Assembly: GCA_035565615.1 (NCBI GenBank)
Contig: DATMSB010000143.1
Span: 62,001 to 126,000, forward strand
DNA length: 64,000 nucleotides
Source: Vulgatibacter sp035565615
GTDB lineage: Bacteria; Myxococcota; Myxococcia; Myxococcales; Vulgatibacteraceae
Direction of reading: 5' to 3'
The notes beneath the pieces were generated by a model. That model did not search any database and was not told where the DNA came from. It was given only the letters and a program-made list of their open reading frames with translations. Below, piece after piece: positions 37,617-45,096 of this stretch; position 1 is the stretch's first letter, and each line of letters opens with the position of its first letter. The position numbers and the translations under genes are program-made.

Positions 37617-38900
37617 TCAGACCTCCAGGAGGATCCGCTCCGGCGCCTCGAGGCACTCCTTGATCCGCATCAGGAACTGCACCGCCTCCCGGCCGTCCAC
37701 GATCCGGTGGTCGTAGGAGAGGGCCAGGTACATCATCGGGCGGATCACGATCTCGTCGTCGACCACCACCGCCCGCTTCACGATGTTGTGCATCCCCAGG
37801 ATGCCGCTCTGCGGCGGGTTGAGGATCGGCGTGGACAGCATCGAGCCGTAGATGCCGCCGTTGGTGATGGTGAAGGTGCCGCCCTGCAGCTCCTCGAGCT
37901 TGAGCTTGTTGGCCTGGGCCCGGGCGCCGAAGTCGGCGATCACCTGCTCGGTCTGCGCGAACGAGAGCATGTCCGCGTTGCGGATCACGGGGACGGTGAG
38001 CCCCTTGCCGCCGCCGACCGCGATGCCGATGTCGAAGTAGTTCTTGTAGACGATGTCGGTGCCGCGGATCTCGGCGTTGACCGCGGGGAACGCCTTCAGG
38101 GCCTCGATGGAGGCCTTCACGAAGAAGGACATGAAGCCGAGCTTGATGCCGTAGCGCTTTTGGAAGGCGGGCTGGTGCTCGGCCCGCAGCGCCATCACCC
38201 GCGACATGTCGACCTCGTTGAAGGTCGTGAGCATGGCGGTGGTCTGCTTGGCGCGGACGAGCCGCTCGGCGATGGTGCGCCGCAGCGGCGTCATCGGCAC
38301 CGACTGTTCCTCGCGGCCCGCGTGGATCGCCGCGGTCGGCGGGAGGCCGCCGGGGGCGGTGGGCACGGTGGTCGGCGCCGATGGCGCCGATGGCGCCGCG
38401 GCCGCCGGCGCGGGCCTCGCCTCGGCGGCGCGCACGGCGTCCTCCTTGAGGATGCGGCCGCCGGGGCCCGTGCCGGCCACCTCGCCGGCGTCGAGGCCGG
38501 CCTCGGCCATCACCCGGCGGGCGGCGGGGCCCGAGGGGGCGCCCGCTGTGGGCGCGGGGGCCGGCGCGGGGGCAGGAGCGGGGGGCGCGGCAGGGGTGGG
38601 TGCCGCGGCCGGGGGCGGAGGCGCGGAGGGGGCGGGGGCGGGCGCGCCGGCCGCGGGCTTCTCGCCCTCCTCGATCTCCCCGATCACCTCGCCGATCTTC
38701 ACCGAAGCACCGTCGGCCTTCAGCACCTTGCGCAGGATCCCCGACGCGGGCGACGGCACCTCGAGGGTGGCCTTGTCGCTCTCGACGGTGACGATGGTCT
38801 CGCCCTTGGCGATCCACTCGCCCGGCTTCTTCTGCCACTTCTCGATGGCCGCTTCGACGATGGATTCGCCGAGGGAGGGGACGGTGACGTTGACGGACAT
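37617..38900 (-). CDS. sucB: 2-oxoglutarate dehydrogenase E2 (dihydrolipoyl succinyltransferase)
   Basis: 427 residues. An N-terminal lipoyl domain carries the lipoylated Lys in VESDKATLEV (about residues 39-48). An Ala/Pro-rich swinging linker is followed by the E1/E3-binding motif ARRVMAEAGLDAGEVAGTGP (about 148-167). A second linker leads to the catalytic core (about 195-427) with the active-site LSYDHRIVDGREAVQF near the C-terminus. It transfers the succinyl group to CoA at the core of the complex. It follows sucA by 12 bp in the same operon. A single lipoyl domain favours SucB rather than pyruvate E2. Confidence 0.94.
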   Translation of the reverse strand: MSVNVTVPSLGESIVEAAIEKWQKKPGEWIAKGETIVTVESDKATLEVPSPASGILRKVLKADGASVKIGEVIGEIEEGEKPAAGAPAPAPSAPPPPAAAPTPAAPPAPAPAPAPAPTAGAPSGPAARRVMAEAGLDAGEVAGTGPGGRILKEDAVRAAEARPAPAAAAPSAPSAPTTVPTAPGGLPPTAAIHAGREEQSVPMTPLRRTIAERLVRAKQTTAMLTTFNEVDMSRVMALRAEHQPAFQKRYGIKLGFMSFFVKASIEALKAFPAVNAEIRGTDIVYKNYFDIGIAVGGGKGLTVPVIRNADMLSFAQTEQVIADFGARAQANKLKLEELQGGTFTITNGGIYGSMLSTPILNPPQSGILGMHNIVKRAVVVDDEIVIRPMMYLALSYDHRIVDGREAVQFLMRIKECLEAPERILLEV

Positions 38901-38912
38901 GGTCGTGCTCTT

Positions 38913-41723
38913 CTATCGACGAGAGGACTGGATGGGCGCGAACGCCGTGTCGAGGATGCGGCGCTGCTCGAGCTTGTGGCTGGCGTTGGAGCCCGTTGCG
39001 GGGCTCGCGGCCGCCGGGCGGGAGACCTGGGCCAGCGGGACCCGGAGGATGCCGCTCTTCACCAGCGCGCTCCACATGTGGAGCCAGGCGCCGTGGTTCG
39101 CGGGCTCCTCCTGCACCCACACCACCTCGCTCATGCCGCCGTAGCGATCGAAGATCGCCGACAGCTCGGCGAAGGGGTTGGGGTAGAGCTGCTCGAGGCG
39201 GACGATGGCGACGTCCCGGATGCCCTTGGCCCTCCGCTCGGCGACGAGGTCGTAGAAGACCTTCCCGGTGCACAGCAGCACCCGCTTCACCCGGGCGGGA
39301 TCGCCCTCCCCGCCCGGGAGGAACATCGGATCGTCGAGGACCCGCTGGAAGGCGCCGTTGGCCAGCTCCTCGATGGGCGAGACCGCCTCGGGGTGACGCA
39401 GCAGGCTCTTGGGCGACATCACCACCAGCGGCTTGCGGAACGGGCGGACCACCTGCCGGCGCAGGAGGTGGAAGATCTGCGCGGGCGTGGTGACGTTGCA
39501 GATCTGCATGTTGTCGTCGGCGCAGAGGGCGAGCCAGCGCGCGATCCGGGCGGAGGAGTGCTCCGGGCCCTGCCCCTCGAAGGCGTGGGGGAGCAGCAGC
39601 GTCACGCCGGAGAGGCGGTGCCACTTGTCCTCGCCCGACGAGATGAACTGGTCGGTGATCACCTGGGCGGCGTTGGCGAAGTCGCCGAACTGCGCCTCCC
39701 AGATGGTGAGGCCGTCGGGCGTGTCGAGGCTGTAGCCGTACTCGAAGCCCAGGACGCTCACCTCGGAGAGGGGACTGTTGCGGACCTCGAAGACGGCCTG
39801 GCCCTCGCGGACGTGGTCGAGGGGCCGGAACTTCTCGCCGGTCTCGTGGTCGGTGAGCACCGCATGGCGGTGGCTGAAGGTGCCGCGCTCCACGTCCTGG
39901 CCGGACACCCGGACCCGCGCCCCCTCCGCGACGAGGGAGGCGAACGCCAGCGCCTCGCCCATGCCCCAGTCGAGGGGCCGCTTGCCCTCGCCCATCTCGC
40001 GGCGGTGGTCGAGGAAGCGGACGATCTTGGGATGCGGGTTGAAGTCCTCTGGGAGCGACGTGAGCTTCTCCGTGTACGCCCGCAGGTCGGAGAGCGGCAC
40101 GGCCGTGGGGACGTCGGGGGTGTCTCGCTCCAGGCCGCCGGCGTACTTGGCCCACAGGCCCGCCATCGCGGAGGGGCGCTTGCGCTGGTGGTTCGTGCGC
40201 TGCTCGGCGAGCTGCGCCTCCAGCTCCTGGCGGCGGGCGTCGGCGATCTCGTTGGCCTGCTCCTCGGTGATCTGGCCGATGGCCTCCAGCTTCTTCACGA
40301 ACTGCTTCCGGACGGAGGGGTGGGACTGGATCGTCCGGTACATCAGCGGCTGGGTGAAGGTGGGCTCGTCGCCCTCGTTGTGGCCGTGGCGCCGGTAGCA
40401 CCACAGATCGATGACGACGTCCTTGCCGTAGCGGGCGCGGAAGTCGACCGCGAGCTGGACCACCTGCACCACGCTCTCCGGATCCTCGCCGTTCACGTGG
40501 AAGATCGGGATCTCCAGCATCTTGGCCACGTCGGTGGCGTAGCGGGTGGAGCGGGCCTCGGAGGGGTTGGTGGTGAAGCCCACCTGGTTGTTGACGACGA
40601 TGTGGACCGTGCCGCCCACCCGGTACCCGGGCAAGTCCGCCATGTTGAAGAGCTCCGCCACGATGCCCTGGCCGGCGAAGGCGGCGTCGCCGTGGATGAG
40701 GAGCGGCAGCACCCGGTTACGCAGCTCGTCGCCGCGGCGGTCCTGCTTGGCGCGCACCCGGCCGGCGACCACGGCGTTCACGTACTCCAGATGGCTGGGG
40801 TTGAACGAGAGCGAGAGGTGGACGCTCTTGTCCCCCACCTTGCGATCGCTGGAGTAGCCCAGGTGGTACTTCACGTCGCCGCGGCCGATGTAGAGGTCGG
40901 GATCCTCGTCGGCGAACTCCGCGAAGATCTCCCGGGCCGGCATCCCCAGCACGTTCGCCATCACGTTGAGGCGGCCGCGGTGGGCCATGCCGATGACGAT
41001 CTCCTCCACGTCGTGGAGGGCCGCCCGCTCGATGATGAGCTGCATCATCGGGATGAGGCTCTCGCCGCCCTCCAGCGAGAAGCGCTTGGCGCCGACGAAG
41101 TTGGTGTGGAGGAACTGCTCGAAGATCTCCGCGTCGGTGAGGTCGGTGAGGAGCTTGATCTGCTCGTCCCGGCTCAGGGCCACGTGGTTCTGGGTGGACT
41201 CCATCCGCGTCTGGAGCCACTCGCGGATCTCCGGGTTCTCGACGTGGGCGAGCTCCACGCCGATGGTGCGGCAGTAGGTCTCCTCCAGGTGGCCGATGAT
41301 CTCCCGCAGGGTCCCGCGCAGGCCGCCCGCCGTGAAGGTCTTGTCCAGGCTCGACTCGTCCAGCCCGAACTCGGAGAGCTGGAAGTGGCTCACCATGGCG
41401 GTGGGCGCCGGCTCGAGGGGGTTGAGGTGGGCGAAGAGGTGGCCCCGCTGTCGGTAGCGCTGGACGAGCTGCGCCACGCGGTCCTGGGTGGCCTCCCGGG
41501 CGAGCCGCTTCTCGTACTCCGAGGCGACGCCGTTCAGGGCCCTGGGGGCGAAGATGCTGCGCGGCGCGAAGGCCGGCCCGTTGGGCGGCGTGCGCTCGCC
41601 GAGGCTCCGGAAGTAGTTCCGCCACGCCTCGTCCACCGAGTTCTCGTCCTCCAGGAAGCGGGCGTAGAGCTCCTCGATGAAGGGCAGGTTGTAGCTCGGC
41701 AGACCTTCAGAACCGAATCCCAT
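38913..41723 (-). CDS. sucA: 2-oxoglutarate dehydrogenase E1 component
   Basis: 936 residues, the thiamine-diphosphate decarboxylase of the complex. The N-terminal helix that docks E2 is seen (PSYNLPFIEELYARFLEDE, VDEAWRNYFRSL). Family motifs follow in order: IGMAHRGRLNVMANVLGMP, HLGYSSDR, HLSLSFNPSHLEYVNAVV, LLIHGDAAFAGQGIVAE, NNQVGFTTNP, WCYRRHGHNEGDEPTFTQP, GQDVERGTFSHRHAV and YGYSLDTPDGLTIWEAQFGD. Start ATG giving MGFGSEGLPS. It heads sucA-sucB-lpdA and is divergent from polX. The complex produces succinyl-CoA and NADH in the TCA cycle. Confidence 0.96.
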   Translation of the reverse strand: MGFGSEGLPSYNLPFIEELYARFLEDENSVDEAWRNYFRSLGERTPPNGPAFAPRSIFAPRALNGVASEYEKRLAREATQDRVAQLVQRYRQRGHLFAHLNPLEPAPTAMVSHFQLSEFGLDESSLDKTFTAGGLRGTLREIIGHLEETYCRTIGVELAHVENPEIREWLQTRMESTQNHVALSRDEQIKLLTDLTDAEIFEQFLHTNFVGAKRFSLEGGESLIPMMQLIIERAALHDVEEIVIGMAHRGRLNVMANVLGMPAREIFAEFADEDPDLYIGRGDVKYHLGYSSDRKVGDKSVHLSLSFNPSHLEYVNAVVAGRVRAKQDRRGDELRNRVLPLLIHGDAAFAGQGIVAELFNMADLPGYRVGGTVHIVVNNQVGFTTNPSEARSTRYATDVAKMLEIPIFHVNGEDPESVVQVVQLAVDFRARYGKDVVIDLWCYRRHGHNEGDEPTFTQPLMYRTIQSHPSVRKQFVKKLEAIGQITEEQANEIADARRQELEAQLAEQRTNHQRKRPSAMAGLWAKYAGGLERDTPDVPTAVPLSDLRAYTEKLTSLPEDFNPHPKIVRFLDHRREMGEGKRPLDWGMGEALAFASLVAEGARVRVSGQDVERGTFSHRHAVLTDHETGEKFRPLDHVREGQAVFEVRNSPLSEVSVLGFEYGYSLDTPDGLTIWEAQFGDFANAAQVITDQFISSGEDKWHRLSGVTLLLPHAFEGQGPEHSSARIARWLALCADDNMQICNVTTPAQIFHLLRRQVVRPFRKPLVVMSPKSLLRHPEAVSPIEELANGAFQRVLDDPMFLPGGEGDPARVKRVLLCTGKVFYDLVAERRAKGIRDVAIVRLEQLYPNPFAELSAIFDRYGGMSEVVWVQEEPANHGAWLHMWSALVKSGILRVPLAQVSRPAAASPATGSNASHKLEQRRILDTAFAPIQSSRR

Positions 41724-41912
41724 CTCGTCACGACTCCGGCAAGCAAAGAGGCCACTCGATCGGAGGCGCAACATAGCCCAACCGGCCGGTCGGCGCCGCC
41801 TTTCCGTCGGCCCCGTCCGTGGAGCCGTTCGGCTGCCCGCCAGTACCCCATCCATGCCGCGGAGTAAAGGATCGCGTGCGCGGTGGCGGGAGGGGATCCA
41901 CCTTGGATTTCG

Positions 41913-43658
41913 ATGGAGAATGCCGACGTCGCCAACGTCCTCTCGCAGATGGCGTCCATGACGGAGGTTCTCGGCGGCAATCCGTTCAAGGTGCGCGCGT
42001 TCCGCCAGGCGGCGCAGGTGGTGGACGGCCTCCCCGGACCGGTCGCGGCGCTGCGCCGCGCCGGGACGCTGGAGAGCCTGCCGGGGATCGGCCCGCGGAT
42101 CGCCGAGAAGATCGGTGAGATCCTCGACACCGGGACCTGCGAGGAGCACCGAGAGCTGGCGGCCCGGGTCCCCATCGGGATCGTCGAGATCCTCCGCATC
42201 GAAGGCCTCGGCCCCAAGACCGCCCAGGAGCTGTGGCGCCGCCTCGGCGTCACCGACCTCGAGTCGCTGCGCGAGGCGATCGCCGGCGGGCGGATCCGGG
42301 AGCTGCCGCGGATGGGCCCGGTGCGCCTGCGGGCGCTCGCCTCGGCGCTGGACCGCTACCAGGTCCGGACCGCCCGCATGCCCCTGTACCGGGCCGTGGT
42401 CTACGCGGACGGGATCCTGAATCGCCTCCGCGCCCTGCCGGCCGTGCGGCGCGCCGAGGCGGCGGGCTCGGTTCGGCGGCGCAAGGAGACGGTGGGGGAT
42501 CTCGACCTGCTGGTCTCGTCCCTCGAGCCGGAGGCCGTGATGGACGCCTTCACCTCCATCCCCGACGTGGCGAAGGTGATCGCCCGGGGCGAGACCAAGG
42601 CGTCGATCCGCCTGGAGTCGGGGCTGCAGGTGGACCTCCGGGTGCTGCCGCCCGACTCCTTCGGGGCGGCGCTCCACTACTTCACCGGCAGCAAGAGCCA
42701 CAACATCGCGCTTCGGACCCGCGCCGTGCGCATGGGGATCAAGCTCTCCGAGTACGGCGTCTTCGATCGGGAGGGGAAGAGGCTCGCCGGCGAGCACGAG
42801 GAGGACGTCTTCGAGGCGGTGGGGCTGCCGTGGATCCCGCCGGAGCTGCGCGAGGCGAGCGGCGAGATCGAGGCGGCGGAGAAGGGGGAGCTCCCCGAGC
42901 TCCTGGTGAACGAGGACCTCCAGGGCGATCTCCACGTCCACAGCATGCGCTCCTCGGACGGCCGCTCCTCCCTCGAGGACATCTGGGCGGTCGGCCGGCA
43001 CCTGGGGCGCAGGTACCTCGCCATCACCGACCACTCCCGGTCGCGGCCCCTCGGCCTCGGCCCCGAGGAGGTCCTCGAGCACGCCGAGGAGATCCGATCG
43101 CTGTCGAGGCGCCTTCGGGGCGGCCCGAAGCTCCTCGCCGGCGTGGAGGTCGACATCCTCGCCGACGGATCCCTCGACCTGCCGGCGGAGGTCCTGGCCC
43201 GCCTCGACTGGGTGGTGGCGAGCATCCACTCCCGCTTCCACGAGTCGCGCGAGACCATGACCCGGCGGCTCGTCCGGGCGATCGAGAGCGGGGTCGTCGA
43301 CGCGATCGGGCACCCGAGCGGCCGCAAGATCGGCAAGCGGGATCCCTACGACTTCGATCTGGAGGAGGTACTTCGTGCCGCCCGGGCCCACGGCGTGGCG
43401 ATGGAGCTCAACGCCGCCCCCGACCGGCTCGATCTGGACGACCGCTCGTGCCGGCTGGCGAAGGAGGCCGGCGTGCAGGTGGTGATCGACTCCGACGCCC
43501 ACGTCGCCCACCTCCTGGACATGACCCGCTACGGTGTCTGGGTGGCCCGGCGGGGATGGCTCGAGAAGAAGGACGTCCGCAACGCGGGGCCGGCGAGCCG
43601 GCTGCGCACCCGCCGCCGGCGGGCCGCGAAGAGGCACGAAGAGGAGGCACGGCCGTGA
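41913..43658 (+). CDS. polX: Family X DNA polymerase/3'-5' exonuclease PolX
   Basis: 581 residues. The N-terminal half is a family X polymerase: helix-hairpin-helix motifs LESLPGIGPRIAEKIGEIL and RIEGLGPKTAQELWRRLGV, then AEAAGSVRRRKETVGDLDLLV with the two catalytic Asp of GDLDLL, and VDLRV with the third Asp. The C-terminal half is a PHP nuclease domain: DLHVHSMRSSDGRSS, YLAITDHSRS, GVEVDILADG, VVASIHSRF, AIGHPSGR and IDSDAHV retain the metal-binding His and Asp residues. It acts in gap-filling and base-excision repair. The ATG chosen has no clear Shine-Dalgarno; a GTG 10 codons upstream is possible. Its stop overlaps the next gene. Confidence 0.93.
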   Translation: MENADVANVLSQMASMTEVLGGNPFKVRAFRQAAQVVDGLPGPVAALRRAGTLESLPGIGPRIAEKIGEILDTGTCEEHRELAARVPIGIVEILRIEGLGPKTAQELWRRLGVTDLESLREAIAGGRIRELPRMGPVRLRALASALDRYQVRTARMPLYRAVVYADGILNRLRALPAVRRAEAAGSVRRRKETVGDLDLLVSSLEPEAVMDAFTSIPDVAKVIARGETKASIRLESGLQVDLRVLPPDSFGAALHYFTGSKSHNIALRTRAVRMGIKLSEYGVFDREGKRLAGEHEEDVFEAVGLPWIPPELREASGEIEAAEKGELPELLVNEDLQGDLHVHSMRSSDGRSSLEDIWAVGRHLGRRYLAITDHSRSRPLGLGPEEVLEHAEEIRSLSRRLRGGPKLLAGVEVDILADGSLDLPAEVLARLDWVVASIHSRFHESRETMTRRLVRAIESGVVDAIGHPSGRKIGKRDPYDFDLEEVLRAARAHGVAMELNAAPDRLDLDDRSCRLAKEAGVQVVIDSDAHVAHLLDMTRYGVWVARRGWLEKKDVRNAGPASRLRTRRRRAAKRHEEEARP

Positions 43659-44332
43659 TGGAGATTCGTCAGTCGGAGCTGCGGGTGCGGGTGGGCGACG
43701 CCGTGCTCGCCGGCGAGCTCGGGATCCCGTTCGGCGCCTCGGGCCTCGTGCTCTTCGCCCACGGCAGCGGCAGCAGCCGCGCGAGCCCCCGCAACCAGTT
43801 CGTCGCCCGGATCCTGCGGTCGCGGGGCCTGGGCACCATGCTCTTCGATCTCCTCACGCCGCAGGAGGAGGCGATCGACGTGGTGACCGGCGAGCTGCGC
43901 TTCGACATCCGCCTCCTCGCCGAGCGGGTGGTCGGAACCATCGACTGGCTCAAGGGGGAGAAGGCGACGGTCGACCTCCCCTTGGGCCTCTACGGCTCGA
44001 GCACCGGGGCGGCGGCGGCGCTGGTCGCCGCGGCGGCGCGGCCCAAGGACGTGGAGGCGGTGGTGTCCCGGGGCGGCAGGCCGGACCTGGCCGGCGACGC
44101 CCTGAGCCTGGTGGTCGCCCCCACCCTGCTCATCGTCGGCGGCGAGGACGAGGTGGTGATCGAGCTGAACCTCGAGGCGCTCAAGCGGCTCCCCGGCGAA
44201 AAGGCGATGGAGATCGTCCCGGGCGCGGGCCACCTCTTCGCCGAGGGCGACACCCTCGAGCAGGCGGCGCGCCTCGCCGCCGACTGGTTCGGCACCCGCC
44301 TCCCGTCGCCGCTGCAGCCCGCCGAGCTCTGA
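43658..44332 (+). CDS. Alpha/beta hydrolase (dienelactone-hydrolase-like)
   Basis: 224 residues. LVLFAHGSGSSRASPRNQF is the oxyanion-side loop, LGLYGSSTGAAAAL the nucleophile elbow (G-x-S-x-G, Ser about residue 111), PTLLIVGGEDEVV carries the acid and PGAGHLFAEGD the catalytic His. Such small proteins often hydrolyse esters or lactones, or act in phosphoribosyltransferase-fused form; no fused domain is present. The ATG follows the polX stop directly (GTGATGGAG); starting at the adjoining GTG is equally possible and better placed for GAGGAGG. The link to polX is probably only transcriptional. Confidence 0.85.
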   Translation: MEIRQSELRVRVGDAVLAGELGIPFGASGLVLFAHGSGSSRASPRNQFVARILRSRGLGTMLFDLLTPQEEAIDVVTGELRFDIRLLAERVVGTIDWLKGEKATVDLPLGLYGSSTGAAAALVAAAARPKDVEAVVSRGGRPDLAGDALSLVVAPTLLIVGGEDEVVIELNLEALKRLPGEKAMEIVPGAGHLFAEGDTLEQAARLAADWFGTRLPSPLQPAEL

Positions 44333-44362
44333 TCCGGCCCGTCGTTTCCCGACGCCGACCCT

Positions 44363-44391
44363 CCGCCCGGGGCGTTCAACGCTCCGGGCGG
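44363..44391. other. Dyad overlapping the act operon promoter
   Basis: CCGCCCGGGGCG (44363-44374) pairs with CGCTCCGGGCGG (44380-44391) with one G-U, around the loop TTCAA. It is 30 nt past the hydrolase stop and lacks a U-run. Its right half covers the -35 region of the act promoter, so it may be an operator or, alternatively, a terminator of the hydrolase transcript. Confidence 0.45.
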
Positions 44392-44403
44392 GGACCCTAG
44401 CCT
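44375..44403 (+). promoter_or_regulatory. Candidate promoter of the act-cox operon
   Basis: TTCAAC (44375-44380), a 17-bp spacer and TAGCCT (44398-44403), 39 bp before the actA ATG. The -35 is a poor match, as expected for an activated or repressed promoter. Confidence 0.4.
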
Positions 44404-44442
44404 CGCCCCATCGAAGAGCTCTCGAATGGAGCAAGGCCGGCG

Positions 44443-45096
44443 ATGAGACCGCTCTTTCCCCCGTGGGCGAACTCCGCCCTGTGGGCGGTGACCATCGCGC
44501 TCCTCACGTTCGCCCTGGGAGTGCCGATCGCGATCATGGTCTACGTCCGCACGCCCTACGTCACCGATCGCGGCAAGGAGGTGGACCAGCCCGTCCCCTT
44601 CGACCACCGGCACCACGTGCTCGACGACGGGATCGACTGCCTCTACTGCCACTACCTGGCGGATCGGAGCCCGTGGGCGGGCGTGCCGCCCACCGAGCTG
44701 TGCATGAACTGCCACGCCCAGATCTGGAGCGACGCGCCGCTCCTGCAGCCGGTGCGCGACAGCTTCTTCTCCGGCAGGCCGATCCCCTGGAAGCGGGTGA
44801 ACCGGGTGGCCGACTTCGTGTTCTTCAGCCACGAGGTCCACGTCCACCGAGGCGTCGGCTGCGCCTCTTGCCATGGCCGCGTGGACGAGATGGCCGCCGT
44901 GCACGCGGCGGCCCCCTTGCAGATGAAGTGGTGTCTGGACTGCCACCGGCGGCCGGAGCTCCACCTGCGCCCCCTCGACCAGATCACGAACATGGACTGG
45001 GCCCCCCCGCGCGAGGAGCAGCTCCGGCTGGGGAGGGAGCTGAAGGAGCGGCTGTCGATCGTCCCTCCCACCTCTTGCACGGGGTGTCACAGGTGA
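44443..45096 (+). CDS. actA: Alternative complex III pentaheme cytochrome c subunit ActA
   Basis: 217 residues. One N-terminal membrane helix (LWAVTIALLTFALGVPIAIM) anchors a periplasmic domain with five heme-c motifs: CLYCH, CMNCH, CASCH, CLDCH and CTGCH. That matches ActA of alternative complex III, a quinol:electron-acceptor oxidoreductase replacing the bc1 complex. Its hemes pass electrons out to a cytochrome c or directly to the oxidase. The stop overlaps the actB GTG as GTGA. It is first in a gene string running to the oxidase genes. Confidence 0.95.
   Translation: MRPLFPPWANSALWAVTIALLTFALGVPIAIMVYVRTPYVTDRGKEVDQPVPFDHRHHVLDDGIDCLYCHYLADRSPWAGVPPTELCMNCHAQIWSDAPLLQPVRDSFFSGRPIPWKRVNRVADFVFFSHEVHVHRGVGCASCHGRVDEMAAVHAAAPLQMKWCLDCHRRPELHLRPLDQITNMDWAPPREEQLRLGRELKERLSIVPPTSCTGCHR

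Noticed and set aside
41724..43637. Extension of the sucA frame by more than 600 residues upstream
   Set aside because: It runs antisense through polX, whose catalytic motifs are intact. The sucA start is at 41723.
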